Shown here in pieces: positions 1 to 10,510 of a DNA stretch of 64,000 nucleotides. The stretch spans positions 207,501-271,500 of the forward strand of contig JAOTOL010001223.1 of the NCBI GenBank assembly GCA_034440575.1. The letters are read 5' to 3'. The notes beneath the pieces were generated by a model. It saw only the letters and a list, made by a program, of their open reading frames with translations. It did not search any database and had not been told where the DNA came from. The position numbers and the translations under genes were made by a program. Within the stretch, counting starts at the first letter, position 1. Every line of letters begins with the position of its first letter. The DNA is from Imbricaverruca yamaguchii. Lineage: Eukaryota; Arthropoda; Thecostraca; Neoverrucidae.

Positions 1-1676
1 CAGTGAACTTCGCGACTGTCCCGTAGTGTCTTGAGATCCATCAAGTGCATCGCATTCCTCATCGTGTTCTGTTATTATCATGTCGACGCTTCTGGCTTTA
101 CCATTATGGATCATATGAAGACTAAGTCTACGCTTGGGAATAAACCCGCCACCTGTCCACCTGGTCCAGCTCTTGGCTTGTGTCGTTGACTCACTAAATG
201 TCTCACCTTACCCATGCAGTTACCCAGGAGACTTTTCAGAAAATGCTGCCCTCGCCCGGACGGTTTTGGGTAGCAGTTGCAAATAGCCCAGCGTGGTGCT
301 AAAATTGCAGATACCGGCTCACTTGACATGAAGAGGAAAATGATGTCTGACCACCATTAAAGAATGAAGACCAAGTGGGGGACAAAAGCTGATCGGTAGT
401 CCCCTGTGTCATTGCACATCGTATCATTCTACTCGTGTGCCGATAGCGCAGTCTTGGTGGAGCTGTCATGTCCGTCATCACTGAAGGCGTCATATGCACA
501 AGCAATGCTCAGCGACGAGGGTCACCCACGCGCGCGTGACCGATGTCGTTGCCAGGGTACCGGCGACATCACCGGCGGTGGCACAGTCGATATCGACGCG
601 ACCTGCCCGCCGCCGACGTCGTCGACGGCCGCGGCAACGGCGACCACTAGCAACTGTCCGTGAAACGGCGCGGGCATCCGTCTGGCGCGGCTCGTAAAAA
701 ATACCGCCACGCCGTTGAATTCACTTTGGCGCGGCGAGATCAGTGTATGAATCGGCGGCGGGTACGCTGATCGAGGGGCGCAGCGACGTCGGTGTCGATC
801 GATGGAAGGCGTCGGGCCGACAGGACTCGGCAGCCGGCTCGCTGGTGAGCCGGCCCGCCACAGAGCGGGGTGAACGCTGCTCCGTCTGCAGGGCCCGAGT
901 CTCGACGGCGTCGAGAGCGGGATGCTCTGAGGCGGCCTTGTTCGCAAGAGGTGGTTGATGGAGTACCCAAGACGGCACATCCCAATAGATGAATGACGCA
1001 TAAAACTCAGCGACGTCACTTGTAGCAGGAGGCTCTCTAATGAGCAATTATATTTCAATTTTCGCGATTATCGAGGACTACAGTAGTACCTCGGCGGTAA
1101 GCAACAACAGAGCTGGACAACTGATACTGTTGTCGGTGGAAAGCTCGCACAACTGCAATGACTTGAATTGGTCCACTGTGCCAGGATGCTCCGCACAATA
1201 TTCTGGGACAACACGTGCTCCAAAACCACCTTCATCCCCAACATTCAATATAAATCACAGTTTGACAAAATAGTGTGGTCACAAAGCCTGCTCAAGTGTT
1301 CAATAGCGCACTTCATTCTATATGCCGATGTGGCTGCCTGGCGTGGATGTTTGAGCACACCTGATGCAATCGTATAGCACACCTTTGGGAATGATTCTCA
1401 CACGTACGTCGTTCCGCATACAAGGGTAGGTTGTTAGTGGTTGATCCAGCGGGCTTAAAATCCCTTTCGACAAGGAAAAAGCTGTTCCGCTGAAGTTACT
1501 TAGTTAGTCGATAGCAACAGATATGCCAGGACACTAATGCATCTTTGGTACGCATGATGATGAATTTCAAATGTTCACAACATGCGGTATGTAACGATGT
1601 TTTCATAATCTGGGTGGGCGTGAAAATTGAAGGTTCTCAAAAGCGCAACGTGTTGGGACGGGCTGTGGTGCGTGAC
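1..1676. other. No gene recognised; left flank
   Basis: No coding exon could be recognised here on either strand. The part from about 500 to 960 is GC- and CpG-rich, and its open frames are low-complexity (Arg/Pro/Ala/Ser) with no family resemblance. It is probably intron of the Ih channel gene or intergenic DNA, since the upstream (S1-S5) exons of that gene are not seen in the window. Confidence 0.5.
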
Positions 1677-2060
1677 TGATGTTAGTGTGATTGGTGTCGG
1701 GTATGACTGGTATCGCGTGTGACTGGTGACGCGTGTGACTGGTGTCGCGTGTGACTGGTGTCGCGTGTGACTGGTGTCGCGTGTGACTGGTGCCGCGTGT
1801 GACTGGTGTCGCGTGTGACTGGTGTCGCGTGTGACTGGTGTCGCGTGTGACTGGTGTCGCGTGTGACTGGTGTCGCGTGTGACTGGTGCGCAGCATGTGT
1901 GACTGGTGCCGCATGTGACTGGTGCCGCATGTGACTGGTGTCGCGTGTGACTGGTGTCGCGTGTGACTGGTGTCGCGTGTTACTGGTGTCGCGTGTGACT
2001 GGTGCCGCGTGTGACTGGTGTCGCGTGTAACTGGTGCCGCGCGTGAATCCGCGTGTCGGC
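1677..2060. repeat. 16-bp minisatellite
   Basis: About 23 tandem copies of a 16-bp unit, GGTGTCGCGTGTGACT on the + strand, with scattered substitutions and one short disruption near 1889. Because 16 is not a multiple of 3, the array is open in several frames and gives a false 16-residue peptide repeat on the - strand; it is not a gene. Confidence 0.95.
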
Positions 2061-2097
2061 GAGTGGCGCGTGACTGTTTTCGGCAGCTGATCAGGCT

Positions 2098-2432
2098 AGC
2101 AGAGACCGACGGTAGGCACCAATAGAGGTCGGCGGTAGGCGCCAACAGAGGCCGGCGGTAGGCGCCAACAAAGGTCTGTGGTAGGCGCCAAGAAAGTCTG
2201 GAGGTAGGCACCAACAAAGGTTTGTGGTAGGCGCAAATAAAGGGGAGCCGTAGGCTCCAACAAAGGTCGGTGGTAGGCGCCAACAAAGGCTGGCGGAAGG
2301 CACCAATAAAGGTAGGTGGTAGGCGCCAACAAAGACTGGCGGAAGGCACCAACAAAGGTCGGTGGTAGGCGTCAACAAAGGTCGGTGATAGGCGTCAACA
2401 AAGGGGAGCCGTAGGCACCAACAGAGGCCGGC
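2098..2432. repeat. 23-bp minisatellite
   Basis: About 14 tandem copies of a 23-bp unit built around GGTAGGCGCCAACAAAGG. It begins about 40 bp after the 16-bp array and is unrelated to it. The open frames it creates on the - strand show a false 23-residue repeat. Confidence 0.93.
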
Positions 2433-4227
2433 CGATGAACGGAGTGGCCGATCTGCGCCAGTGGGCCGGCCTCTGCTGACGCCCGGCCGGCCAGCCGCGG
2501 CCGTCCGCTCGTCTGGCCATTCGCCAACAAGATTAATCTATCATTTCGTCCCCGGGGCAGATGTCGCCGACATGCCATTGGGCGGCATCGAGTGGCGCAA
2601 TGTCCTCTCTGGCCAGATCGCTGGGTGTCCACAGCCCATCGCCACTGTCGACAGCGCGCCCCTGCGCCCCTGCGCCCCTGCGCCGTGCCACTTCGCCTCG
2701 CCGTTCTGCCGGCCTCGTCAAGAGTGCGGCGCGCCTTCCGCCGCCATAGACGTTATTCATGAACATATCGCGGTCTTCCGCGTACTGACCGTCCGGTGGA
2801 CTATGAGTGAAGGACGGTGGGGACGAAAGTGGGGGACAAGTGAAACGCTGCAGAATCTGCCAGTTTATCCTCACCTTGATATCTGCACTCTGTGGCTTAT
2901 GTAGGCAAAAATTGGACCATAAATGTCCTGGTGCTCTTCGAGGTATGTCGCACAGCAGTAAGGCAGCCATGGATGGGCACAGTCTCAATTAAGCCCCTTT
3001 GGCAGCACGTGTTGTCATGCTAATTAATGATCCTACTGTCGACTGTTGCATGGTCACATACGCAATCTTACACTGACTTCTACAATCACTCCGGCAGCAT
3101 TATTTCCGGGCTGGCAGATGGAAATCATGAATGTAACTTCGATGGTCCATGTGACAATTGTACACTACTGTTGGTGCTGAGGGATCAGGAATATCCTTGC
3201 ATTCGGCAGAATTTGCCGATGTGACAATTGATTCGAACATCTACTGTTGCGTGTGAGTGCGTGGAGGGTGACTTGTCGGGAGGCGAAAATACATTACATT
3301 ACATTACATTATATCCACTGGAACATGAGTGGAGGGCATCCTCTTCCAGAAAAAAAATTAATGCTGTAATATATTGCGCTACGCTCATTTGAATCCGGTA
3401 CCTATAATGATCAGTGTTTTGTACTGCGCCAAATATACCAGATGCACCGGAGCGCCTGCACACCATACGCCGACGGCCGCTGACAGCCAGATCAGAGCAT
3501 ACCGGTGCAGCATACGATTAGGCGCTTGTCGCAGTGCCATCTAGTGACGGACATAGAAACTGTGATCCTGGAGCGAATTGCGCAAAACAGGAACATGTCT
3601 ACCCTTCAGGGGACATTGCTTGCAAAAAGGGAAGTAAAGTTGGCATACCACCAAATGCTGGTACTATGTGGAGGATTTCCCTGATAACACTGGATGTCAA
3701 AAACATTCTTCACGGCCTCACTCTTGGCAGTGCTATTTCTTCTCTTCACACATGCGCCCCAAAGCCCTAATAACTAACTAACTTCACACATCGCACTTGC
3801 GTAGATATTTCCCTGTATACCTGTCTGTAAATGATGTAAACGTCTGTAAATCCATTTAGACGCAACGCCTTGGCGGTACATCAAAATTTGCATGCGCTTG
3901 AAGTAGTATTAAAACGAACTCTTCAACAACTTTTCCGTGCTTTCCATAACTGATCCAACTATCAATGACATGTGACATGCAGAATACTTCCGTGTAATGT
4001 GATGGTGTTTGTTGAGTGGCAGTAACTTGAAGACAACTTGTAGATTGGAAGTATTCTTGGCAGATCCTCAACTACGGAGCCTGGTCAAAGCGACTTCGCC
4101 CTGCCGTCAACAACTGGTATTATCCCTGGACAGCCAACTGGATATCATCCTCTGACATATACTCACCACACGGATTCTTAAGGGAATTCGGATAACGCAT
4201 AGCTAGTTGCCCCTTCAGCACTAGCCT
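2433..4227. other. No gene recognised
   Basis: No exon-like frame is recognised. The only repeat noted is a short pentanucleotide run of ATTAC units at about 3290-3311. Stretches around 2450-2750 are GC-rich and the remainder is near-neutral unique-looking DNA. Probably intron of the Ih gene or intergenic. Confidence 0.5.
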
Positions 4228-5790
4228 CGTACATGTTCCCTCAACTAACCGTATGTCATTCCTGCACTAACCGTATAATGTACTCTTTGTGCACTGACCG
4301 TGCTGCCTCTCTGCACTAGCCGTGTGCTCTTTCTGCACTAACCATGCGGCCTTCCTGTACTAATCGTGCCGCCTCCATCTACTAACCGTGTGCTCTTCCT
4401 GCACTAACCGCGCGACCTCCCTGCACTAACCGTGTGCTCTTTCTGCACTAAACATGCGGGCTCCCGGTACTAACCGTGTGGTCTTCGTGCACAAACCGTG
4501 CGGCCTCCCTATGCTAACAGTGTGGCCTCCCTGCACTAGCCGTGCTGCCTCCCTGTGCTAACAGTGCGGCCTCCCTGTACTAACCGTGGGGCCTCCCTGC
4601 ACTAGCCGTGCGGCCTCCCTGTACTAACCGTGGGGCCTCCCTACAGCCGTGCGGCCTCCTCTACTAACAGTGTGGCCCCTGCACTAGCCGTGCGGCCTCC
4701 TGTACTAACCGTGGCCGCCCCCCCCTCCTCCCTGCCGCGTGCGGCCTCCCTGTACTAACCGTGGGCCTCCTGCACTAGCCGTGCGGCCTCCCTCTACAAA
4801 GTGGGCCTCCCTGCTAGCCGTGCGGCCTCCCTGTACTAACAGTGTGGCCCCTGCACTAGCCGTGCGGCCTCCCTGTACTAACAGTGTGGCCTCCCTGCAC
4901 TAGCCGTGCGCCTCTGTGCTAACAGTGTGGCCTCCTGCACTAGTCGTGCGGCCTCCTCTACTAACAGTGTGGCCTCCCTGCACTAGCCGTGCGGCCTCCC
5001 TGTAGTAACCGTGGGGCCTCCCTGCACTAGCCGTGCTGCCTCCCTGTGCTAACAGTGTGGTCTCCATGCACTAGCCGTGCTGCCTCCCTGTACTAACCGT
5101 GGGGCCTCCCTGCACTAGCCGTGCGGCCTCCCTGTACTAACCGTGGGGCCTCCCTGCACTAGCCGTGCGGCCTCCCTCTACTAACAGTGTGGCCTCCCTG
5201 CACTAGCCGTGCGGCCTCCCTGTACTAACCGTGGGGCCTCCCTGCACTAGCCGTGCGGCCTCCCTGTACTAACCGTGGGGCCTCCCTGCACTAGCCGTGC
5301 GGCCTCCCTGTACTAACCGTGGGGCCTCCCTGCACTAGCCGTGCGGCCTCCCTGTACTAACAGTGTGGCCTCCCTGCACTAGCCGTGCGGCCTCCCTGTA
5401 CTAACCGTGGGGCCTCCCTGCACTAGCCGTGCGGCCTCCTTACTAACAGTGTGGCCTCCTGCACTAGCCGTGCGGCCTCCTGTACTAACCGTGGGGCCTC
5501 CTGCATAGCCGTGCGGCCTCCCTGTACTAACCGTGGGGCCTCCCTGTAGCCGTGCGGCCTCCTGTACTAACGTGGGGCCTCCTGCACTAGCCGTGCGGCC
5601 TCCCTCTACTAACGTGTGGCCTCCCTGTAGCCGTGCGGCCTCCCTGTACTAACCGTGGGACCTCCCTGCAGTAGCCGTGCGGCCTCCCTGTACTAACCGT
5701 GGGGCCTTCCTGCACTAGCCGTGCGGCCTCCCTGCACTAACCGTGCTGCCTTTCCGCACTAGCTGTGGGGTCTCCTTGCACTAACCGTGC
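4228..5790. repeat. 22-bp satellite with 44-bp dimer, rich in TACTAAC
   Basis: About 70 tandem copies of a 22-bp unit. From about 4500 on, two variants alternate as a 44-bp dimer: one contains CTGTACTAACCGTGGGGCC, the other CTGCACTAGCCGTGCGGCC. By eye about 25 units carry the exact heptamer TACTAAC, the optimal spliceosomal branch-point sequence, each followed by C/T-rich DNA and a CACTAG. Many central units are nearly identical, which suggests recent expansion; the left edge is more degenerate. The array ends about 20 bp before the Ih pore exon, and its last CTAAC (5781-5785, candidate branch A at 5784) is 25 nt from that exon's acceptor. It may therefore have grown out of the intron's own branch-site region (inference). 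Confidence 0.95.
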
Positions 5791-5809
5791 GACCGCCGTC
5801 TGTCGACAG

Positions 5810-6028
5810 GAGTCGGACTGGTTCGAGCAGTATTCGTGGGCGCTGTTCAAAGCCATGTCGCACATGCTGTGTATAGGCTACGGCCGGTTTCCGCCGCAAT
5901 CGCTGGCCGACCTGTGGATCACCATGCTGTCGATGATCTGCGGCGCTACGTGCTACGCGCTCTTCATCGGCCACACCACCAACCTGATCCAGTCGCTCGA
6001 CTCGTCGCGTCGCCACTACAGGGACAAG
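5810..6028 (+). CDS. Ih: Ih/HCN channel, pore-S6 exon, variant A
   Basis: This exon encodes the pore helix, selectivity filter and S6 of a hyperpolarisation-activated cyclic-nucleotide-gated cation channel (plasma membrane pacemaker current Ih). It has 73 codons, phase 0 at both ends, with acceptor TGTCGACAG and donor AAG/GTAGAC. Visible hallmarks are SHMLCIGYG (filter at 5870-5884), then [12 protein letters not shown] in S6 and [12 protein letters not shown] leading into the C-linker. It is 57/73 identical to variant B just downstream. Positions that differ include the turret (ESDWF against GAYWL) and S6 (MIC/MVS, HTTN/HATS). Variant B looks more like insect Ih as I recall it, so A is the more diverged copy. 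The branch site appears to come from the adjoining satellite. Exons for S1-S5 are not in the window. Confidence 0.93.
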
Positions 6029-6064
6029 GTAGACCTCACGCCCGCCTCTGTTCGTCTCTTGCAG
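6029..6064 (+). other. 36-bp intron between the alternative pore exons
   Basis: The gap starts GTAGAC and ends CTCTTGCAG, so both splice sites look real, but 36 nt is shorter than the usual minimum for metazoan splicing. It has no stop and is a multiple of 3, so keeping it would add 12 in-frame residues between two pores. The spacing should prevent A-to-B splicing by steric hindrance, a known mechanism of mutually exclusive exons. Confidence 0.85.
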
Positions 6065-6283
6065 GGCGCCTATTGGCTGGAGCAGTACTCGTGGGCCCTG
6101 TTCAAGGCCATGTCGCACATGCTGTGTATAGGATACGGCCGGTTTCCGCCGCAATCGCTGACGGACATGTGGCTGACCATGTTGTCGATGGTGAGCGGCG
6201 CCACCTGCTACGCCATGTTCCTGGGCCACGCCACCAGTCTGATTCAGAGCCTCGACTCGTCGCACAGGCAGTACCGAGAAAAG
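6065..6283 (+). CDS. Ih: Ih/HCN channel, pore-S6 exon, variant B
   Basis: Second copy of the pore exon, again 73 codons and phase 0 at both ends (acceptor CTCTTGCAG, donor AAG/GTGGGG). It encodes [14 protein letters not shown], the CIGYG selectivity filter, [18 protein letters not shown] in S6 and [13 protein letters not shown] at the C-linker junction. It has no frameshift or stop, and its substitutions relative to A are mostly conservative, so both exons appear to be under protein-level selection. This variant looks like the canonical arthropod Ih pore. It would splice to the C-linker exon at 28924, which also starts in phase 0. A and B share length and phase and so should be interchangeable. 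Confidence 0.94.
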
Positions 6284-8064
6284 GTGGGGGCCGCCCCGCA
6301 CGTTGGCCACGTCACACCCGCGCACCCGTGCGCTCCCACTGTAGCGGCCGACTCGGCAGCAGCCGGCGCCGCGTAGCGTTCACGCGCGCACAGCTGCGGC
6401 CGCCTCGCCTGCGGCGGTGCGCGGTCGAGCTGCATGGCCTGGCACGTGCGGCATGCGTGTTGCTGTCCGTCCGCGGCCGATGTACCGTAGCCAGTGGGCC
6501 GCAGCAGACCTTGACCTTAGCGGCGCGGACCGCTAGTGTGAGCGGTCTTCGACACCCCCCCGTTTCACCCCCGCGCCTGAAGCTGGCTGAAGCTACTGCT
6601 GAATGTTGTGCAACGATCGGAGCCCTTCACCAATTGCAGTAGTATATTTGGGTGGATACGTTGACGACCAGGGCTTGAGACTTATCCGATGATATTGTGA
6701 AGCACCTGGCAACACTTGACATTCTCCTGGCAGCACTTGACCCCACCTAGCAACACCTGATATCGCCTGGTAATACCTACTAGCAATCACTGAGCAAGTC
6801 CCACGGCCATTGCATGTTGTCCAGTTCCAAAATGTCACGTACCTGGCGGCGTACGCTTCCGCGCTAATTTGGTGTTCAGCAGGCACTACACCAGATTGAG
6901 CCACACACCTTGACGGAGTTCTCTGGTCTGCTCTGATAGCCACCCTCCCCGCGTCACCCGTCGACATGTATGTATTAGGGACATGTAATCGCATAGGACA
7001 GTGATGAATACCGTGGGCGCTATTCCGAGCTCCTCTCTCCTGGACGTCCCCACGCCCCTGGTGTGAGCAGTTGCACCCTGACGCTGCATTAGTTAGAAGC
7101 GGGGTGCCGACGACTGCCTAACCTTAGAAGTAGAGAAGTAGCTAACAGTTCTGCATGATTGTATTCGCAGTGTTACTCATGTGTATTGGGTATGCCAATA
7201 ATGTGCCGATTCCGACTCGCGACTAGGAACGTGACGCGAGGTAACTTCTAATCCTCGCCGTTGCCGCTCATGATTACGCAGCACTTGTCACCCACGCAAC
7301 TACTGGTTCGCATCGCTCCTTTGTGGTTCGGTGCTGGAATCTCTCCCGCGCCTATGTACATACGACGACAAGGCGTATCTTGCCTGGCTTCAGTATTGTG
7401 CTGATGATTGGTTTCATTGTAGCATTTCTTATTGTCATCGCTTGTGTTATGTATTCACTATGCCTCTCGGTTTGTTGGTTTAATGCCTGTGTGTGTACAT
7501 ACTGCTGCTGCTCATGAGCACGATAACTGGCCGAAATTTGAGGCTCTTTAGTTTTATTCATGGATGTTCTTCAAGCTTTTCGTCATTTGATTTATTATCC
7601 AGCATCTTAATATACGTGGCCAATATGCGAGGTAGCCCCACTGTCCCCGGCCCCCGTCTCAGCTAAAGGTAGCCTGTCACCCTTTGCGCTATGTTTCACT
7701 GCGTCTATAGAGCTTCTTCCCCACACCTGTATTCTATGCCAGCGGTTATGTGGTGTGTAATAACTTCACCCTGCAACGTAAAAAACACTAACAATGTACG
7801 CTGTGAGTTGCAAAGTATCCCACCTGCCTCATGAGATCTATAGACCACACCATGTGCTGTGACCACCAGCTAGTGCATAAGATGTGGTCTGTATGACTGG
7901 ACCTCACTGTGCTTTGATTTCCCAGGAAGTGTTCAAAGTTTGAAGCTGATACAGGATGTTCTGTAATCGTCGTAGAACAGAACTGCAGATTCATGAGAAA
8001 AAATACAATGCTCTTTGCTCTTTGCTGTCATCTTCGATGTATGTAACTGCATGCCCTTCGATTT
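6284..8064 (+). other. Start of the 22.6-kb Ih intron; nothing recognised
   Basis: First part of the intron from 6284 to 28923. About 6290-6560 is GC-rich and CpG-dense, then the composition drops to neutral. No exon, RNA gene or clear mobile element was recognised. Confidence 0.6.
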
Positions 8065-8077
8065 TTCTTTTCTCTCT

Positions 8078-8131
<54 letters not shown>

Positions 8132-8142
8132 TCTTCTTCTTT
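8065..8142 (+). repeat. (TC)n microsatellite with TTC run
   Basis: A CT dinucleotide run followed by four TTC triplets, about 78 bp. In the Ih pre-mRNA it forms a CU tract 1.8 kb downstream of the alternative pore exons. CU tracts are the known binding motif of PTB-type splicing repressors; use here is inference. Confidence 0.95.
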
Positions 8143-8509
8143 GGTTCACCATAGATGCAATTCAAATCGCGCCAACAACCCAATCATACATGTTATTTAC
8201 ACCTCAGATGAAGTAGTGTTTTTATGTCGATCCGCAGTTACTCGTGTCTATAAAATCAGTTATGACCGAATTTTCCGTCATACACCAATATTTTTAACAG
8301 GAAGAGCCACGGAAGAGATAGCCTTCATTCTCATGAGTTTATCAATAATTAATTGTGTTACGATTCGGCTCATATATATCTACACAAGTTGGGGATTGCA
8401 CCTTTCTCTACTGTCATGCACTCCACTGCATCGATCCCAAAGCTAAATAGCTCATGCCAATTCCACTGATATGGTATACACTTTTTAGTTTGACTTCGAA
8501 CAATTGAAA

Positions 8510-9070
8510 CTAACCTTTGACATTCAGATTTGACATTGAAATGTTACGGTTCCAAAATCTTGCTGGAGAGCTCACAACGGGCCATTATTTGATAGTGGAT
8601 CTGGGTAGGTTTGTTCGAAAACGGAAAAAATGCAATGCGACGGAAGAAATCAGCATGACAGCATGACCTCCTAATTTATTTAGAATTATCATCTTTCTGA
8701 TGCCACACAAGGGACGTCGAACGACACCCATTTTCTGCAAATCAAAGCTATGACGATGAAACGTGAGGTCATCAAAGAATTAAATCAATCATTTGACTTT
8801 GACATGTCCAGGTTTTAAATGTTATTCGCGTGTTCACAATGGGGTACTGCTGGATCCCATATTTGGGTGGATTTAGACAGAGACAAAAAAAATATGCGAG
8901 GGGACCGAAAAATCAGCTTGACCTCTCACCTTTGCACTTATTTATATCTATCCATGTTCTGATATCGCACGACACACCACGTCGAATGACACCCACTGGG
9001 TGCTCATTGATCCCATAGCGACGAAGCGTGATAACTTCGAAAAATTTAGCTTAACCTATGGTTTTGACGC
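8510..9070. repeat. Diverged tandem dimer, about 290-bp unit
   Basis: The segment at about 8510-8790 is repeated imperfectly at about 8800-9070. Shared blocks are the GGGTRGRTTT...RACAGAGA region, an A-run, AAATCAGC(A/T)TGAC, and CGTCGAA(C/T)GACACCCA. Family unknown; it looks like an old tandem duplication of a non-coding repeat. Confidence 0.6.
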
Positions 9071-9189
9071 CTCATTCACATGTTTTGGTTTGAAATGCCA
9101 GTCGGAGGTTCACTACGGGACGGGTACACAACGCCAGTTTTCTGGGTTCAACGCATTTTTGTATCGTTTCTGATTTTGTTTCAAAAGTC

Positions 9190-10510
9190 CGAATTACGTC
9201 CTCTTTTTTTTGGGGGGGGGGGGAGAGGGGAGGGTGGCGCACGGCGCCATAATCAATATGTGTATCTATCCCGCCTCGATCTTTCGAACTCCGGTACGCT
9301 TTTTTCGTGACCGTACGCGATTTTTGAAGGTGCGATTCTTTGCGTTCCAAAGAGATCGTCCTGGCTCGGACATTTATTTTGCGGAATCTTTCCTTATTTT
9401 GGAGGACTCCAGTATGATTGTTTTGGTCCCGATGCCATTATGGAGGTTACATTGTGCTTATATTGTGCCCTCTACGCGATTTTTGTGAGCCCCGACGGGA
9501 GTTTTTGATGCCCTGACACTAATTCTCGGGACACCGGTGGGAATTTTGTGTCCCGGGCGCGATATTTGGAGATGAGGCCAGAATGTATGGTGTTATACTT
9601 AGCTAGAGCCAATCGCGATTTTGAAGAGCCAATTTTGGGGTCCCGACGCGAATTATTGGGGCCCAACGCGAGGTTTGGGGACTCCGGAGCGATTCTTGGG
9701 AGTCTGCCTCTCTCAGGAGGGGGGGGGGGGTCGTTTGCCCCTTCGGTACGCCACTGCGGCTGCTCAAGGAGTTTTTTTTTAACAGATGGCACCCTTCAGA
9801 GTAGGAAAGCCCTTTGGATAATTTGATTTTCCGGACCTCCTATAAATTGTCCGGCGCTGAGTTCGATTCGAGCGAGTATTGGTGGCTTTTGGGGGTCAAA
9901 TTGTGCTTTTTTTAAAGCCCACTTAGCGATATTTTGGGAATTGGGACGATGCTTCTGGTTCCCGGTGCGATTTTTATGCCGTCACGTTTCGTTCCCGGGC
10001 CCGACGATTTCTTTCCCTCCGACGCGATTTTTGAGGCCACAGATTGGAATTCCGGTTCACAATACACTTTTGGGCGGCAGCTGCGTCCTTGGGGGCTCCG
10101 GCGCGACCTTTTCAGCCCCACTGCGATTTCAAGGTGCTTTGACGCTACTTTGTTTAGTCCTAGTGCGACTTTTGGGGGTCCAGCGTTATTTGTTTGGCTC
10201 CCTAACGCGAGTTTTAGCGGCTCGCACACCTTATGGGGTCCAATATGTTTTGGGGCTTTTGGCGTGATTGTTAGGGCCTCAGAGTGATTTTCCCAGTCCT
10301 GATTGTTTGTCGTTGCGTCAGCTTCATTTGCTTTGAGTCTCGGTGAGACTTTTTGTGCCACTGTGCGACCTGTGGAGCCCCTAGCCTGATTTTCAAGGGC
10401 CCGGGGGCAATTTTCTGGGACCCACCATGATGTTCAGGTCCCCGGTCGGACATTTTTGGGCCATGGTCGTGATTTTCAAAACCCCAGTGTGATTTTAAGG
10501 GGCTTGCGAT
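9190..10510. repeat. Degenerate GCGATTTTTGGGGCC array with hAT-like end
   Basis: A long array of loosely repeated units, each holding CGCGA, a T-run and GGGG followed by CCC or TCC (such as GGGGCCCAACGCGAGG). Spacing is irregular, about 25-40 bp. Inside it, 9715-9763 reads as a run of 13 G, then CCCCTTCGGTACGCCACTG. The latter is the reverse complement of CAGTGGCGTACCGAAGG, which resembles hAT transposon termini. A related block lies in opposite orientation at 47767-49340. Probably the inside of a non-autonomous hAT-like element plus adjoining repeats. Confidence 0.65.

Noticed and set aside
1603..2378. Long - strand open frames with 16- and 23-residue peptide repeats
   Set aside because: They are produced by 16-bp and 23-bp minisatellites, whose length is not a multiple of 3, so every frame stays open.
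4228..5790. CRISPR array
   Set aside because: Units are head-to-tail with no unique spacers, and the surrounding genes are eukaryotic.
1..5809. Upstream Ih exons (S1-S5)
   Set aside because: No segment resembling the voltage sensor or S5 was found on the + strand; they are probably outside the window.
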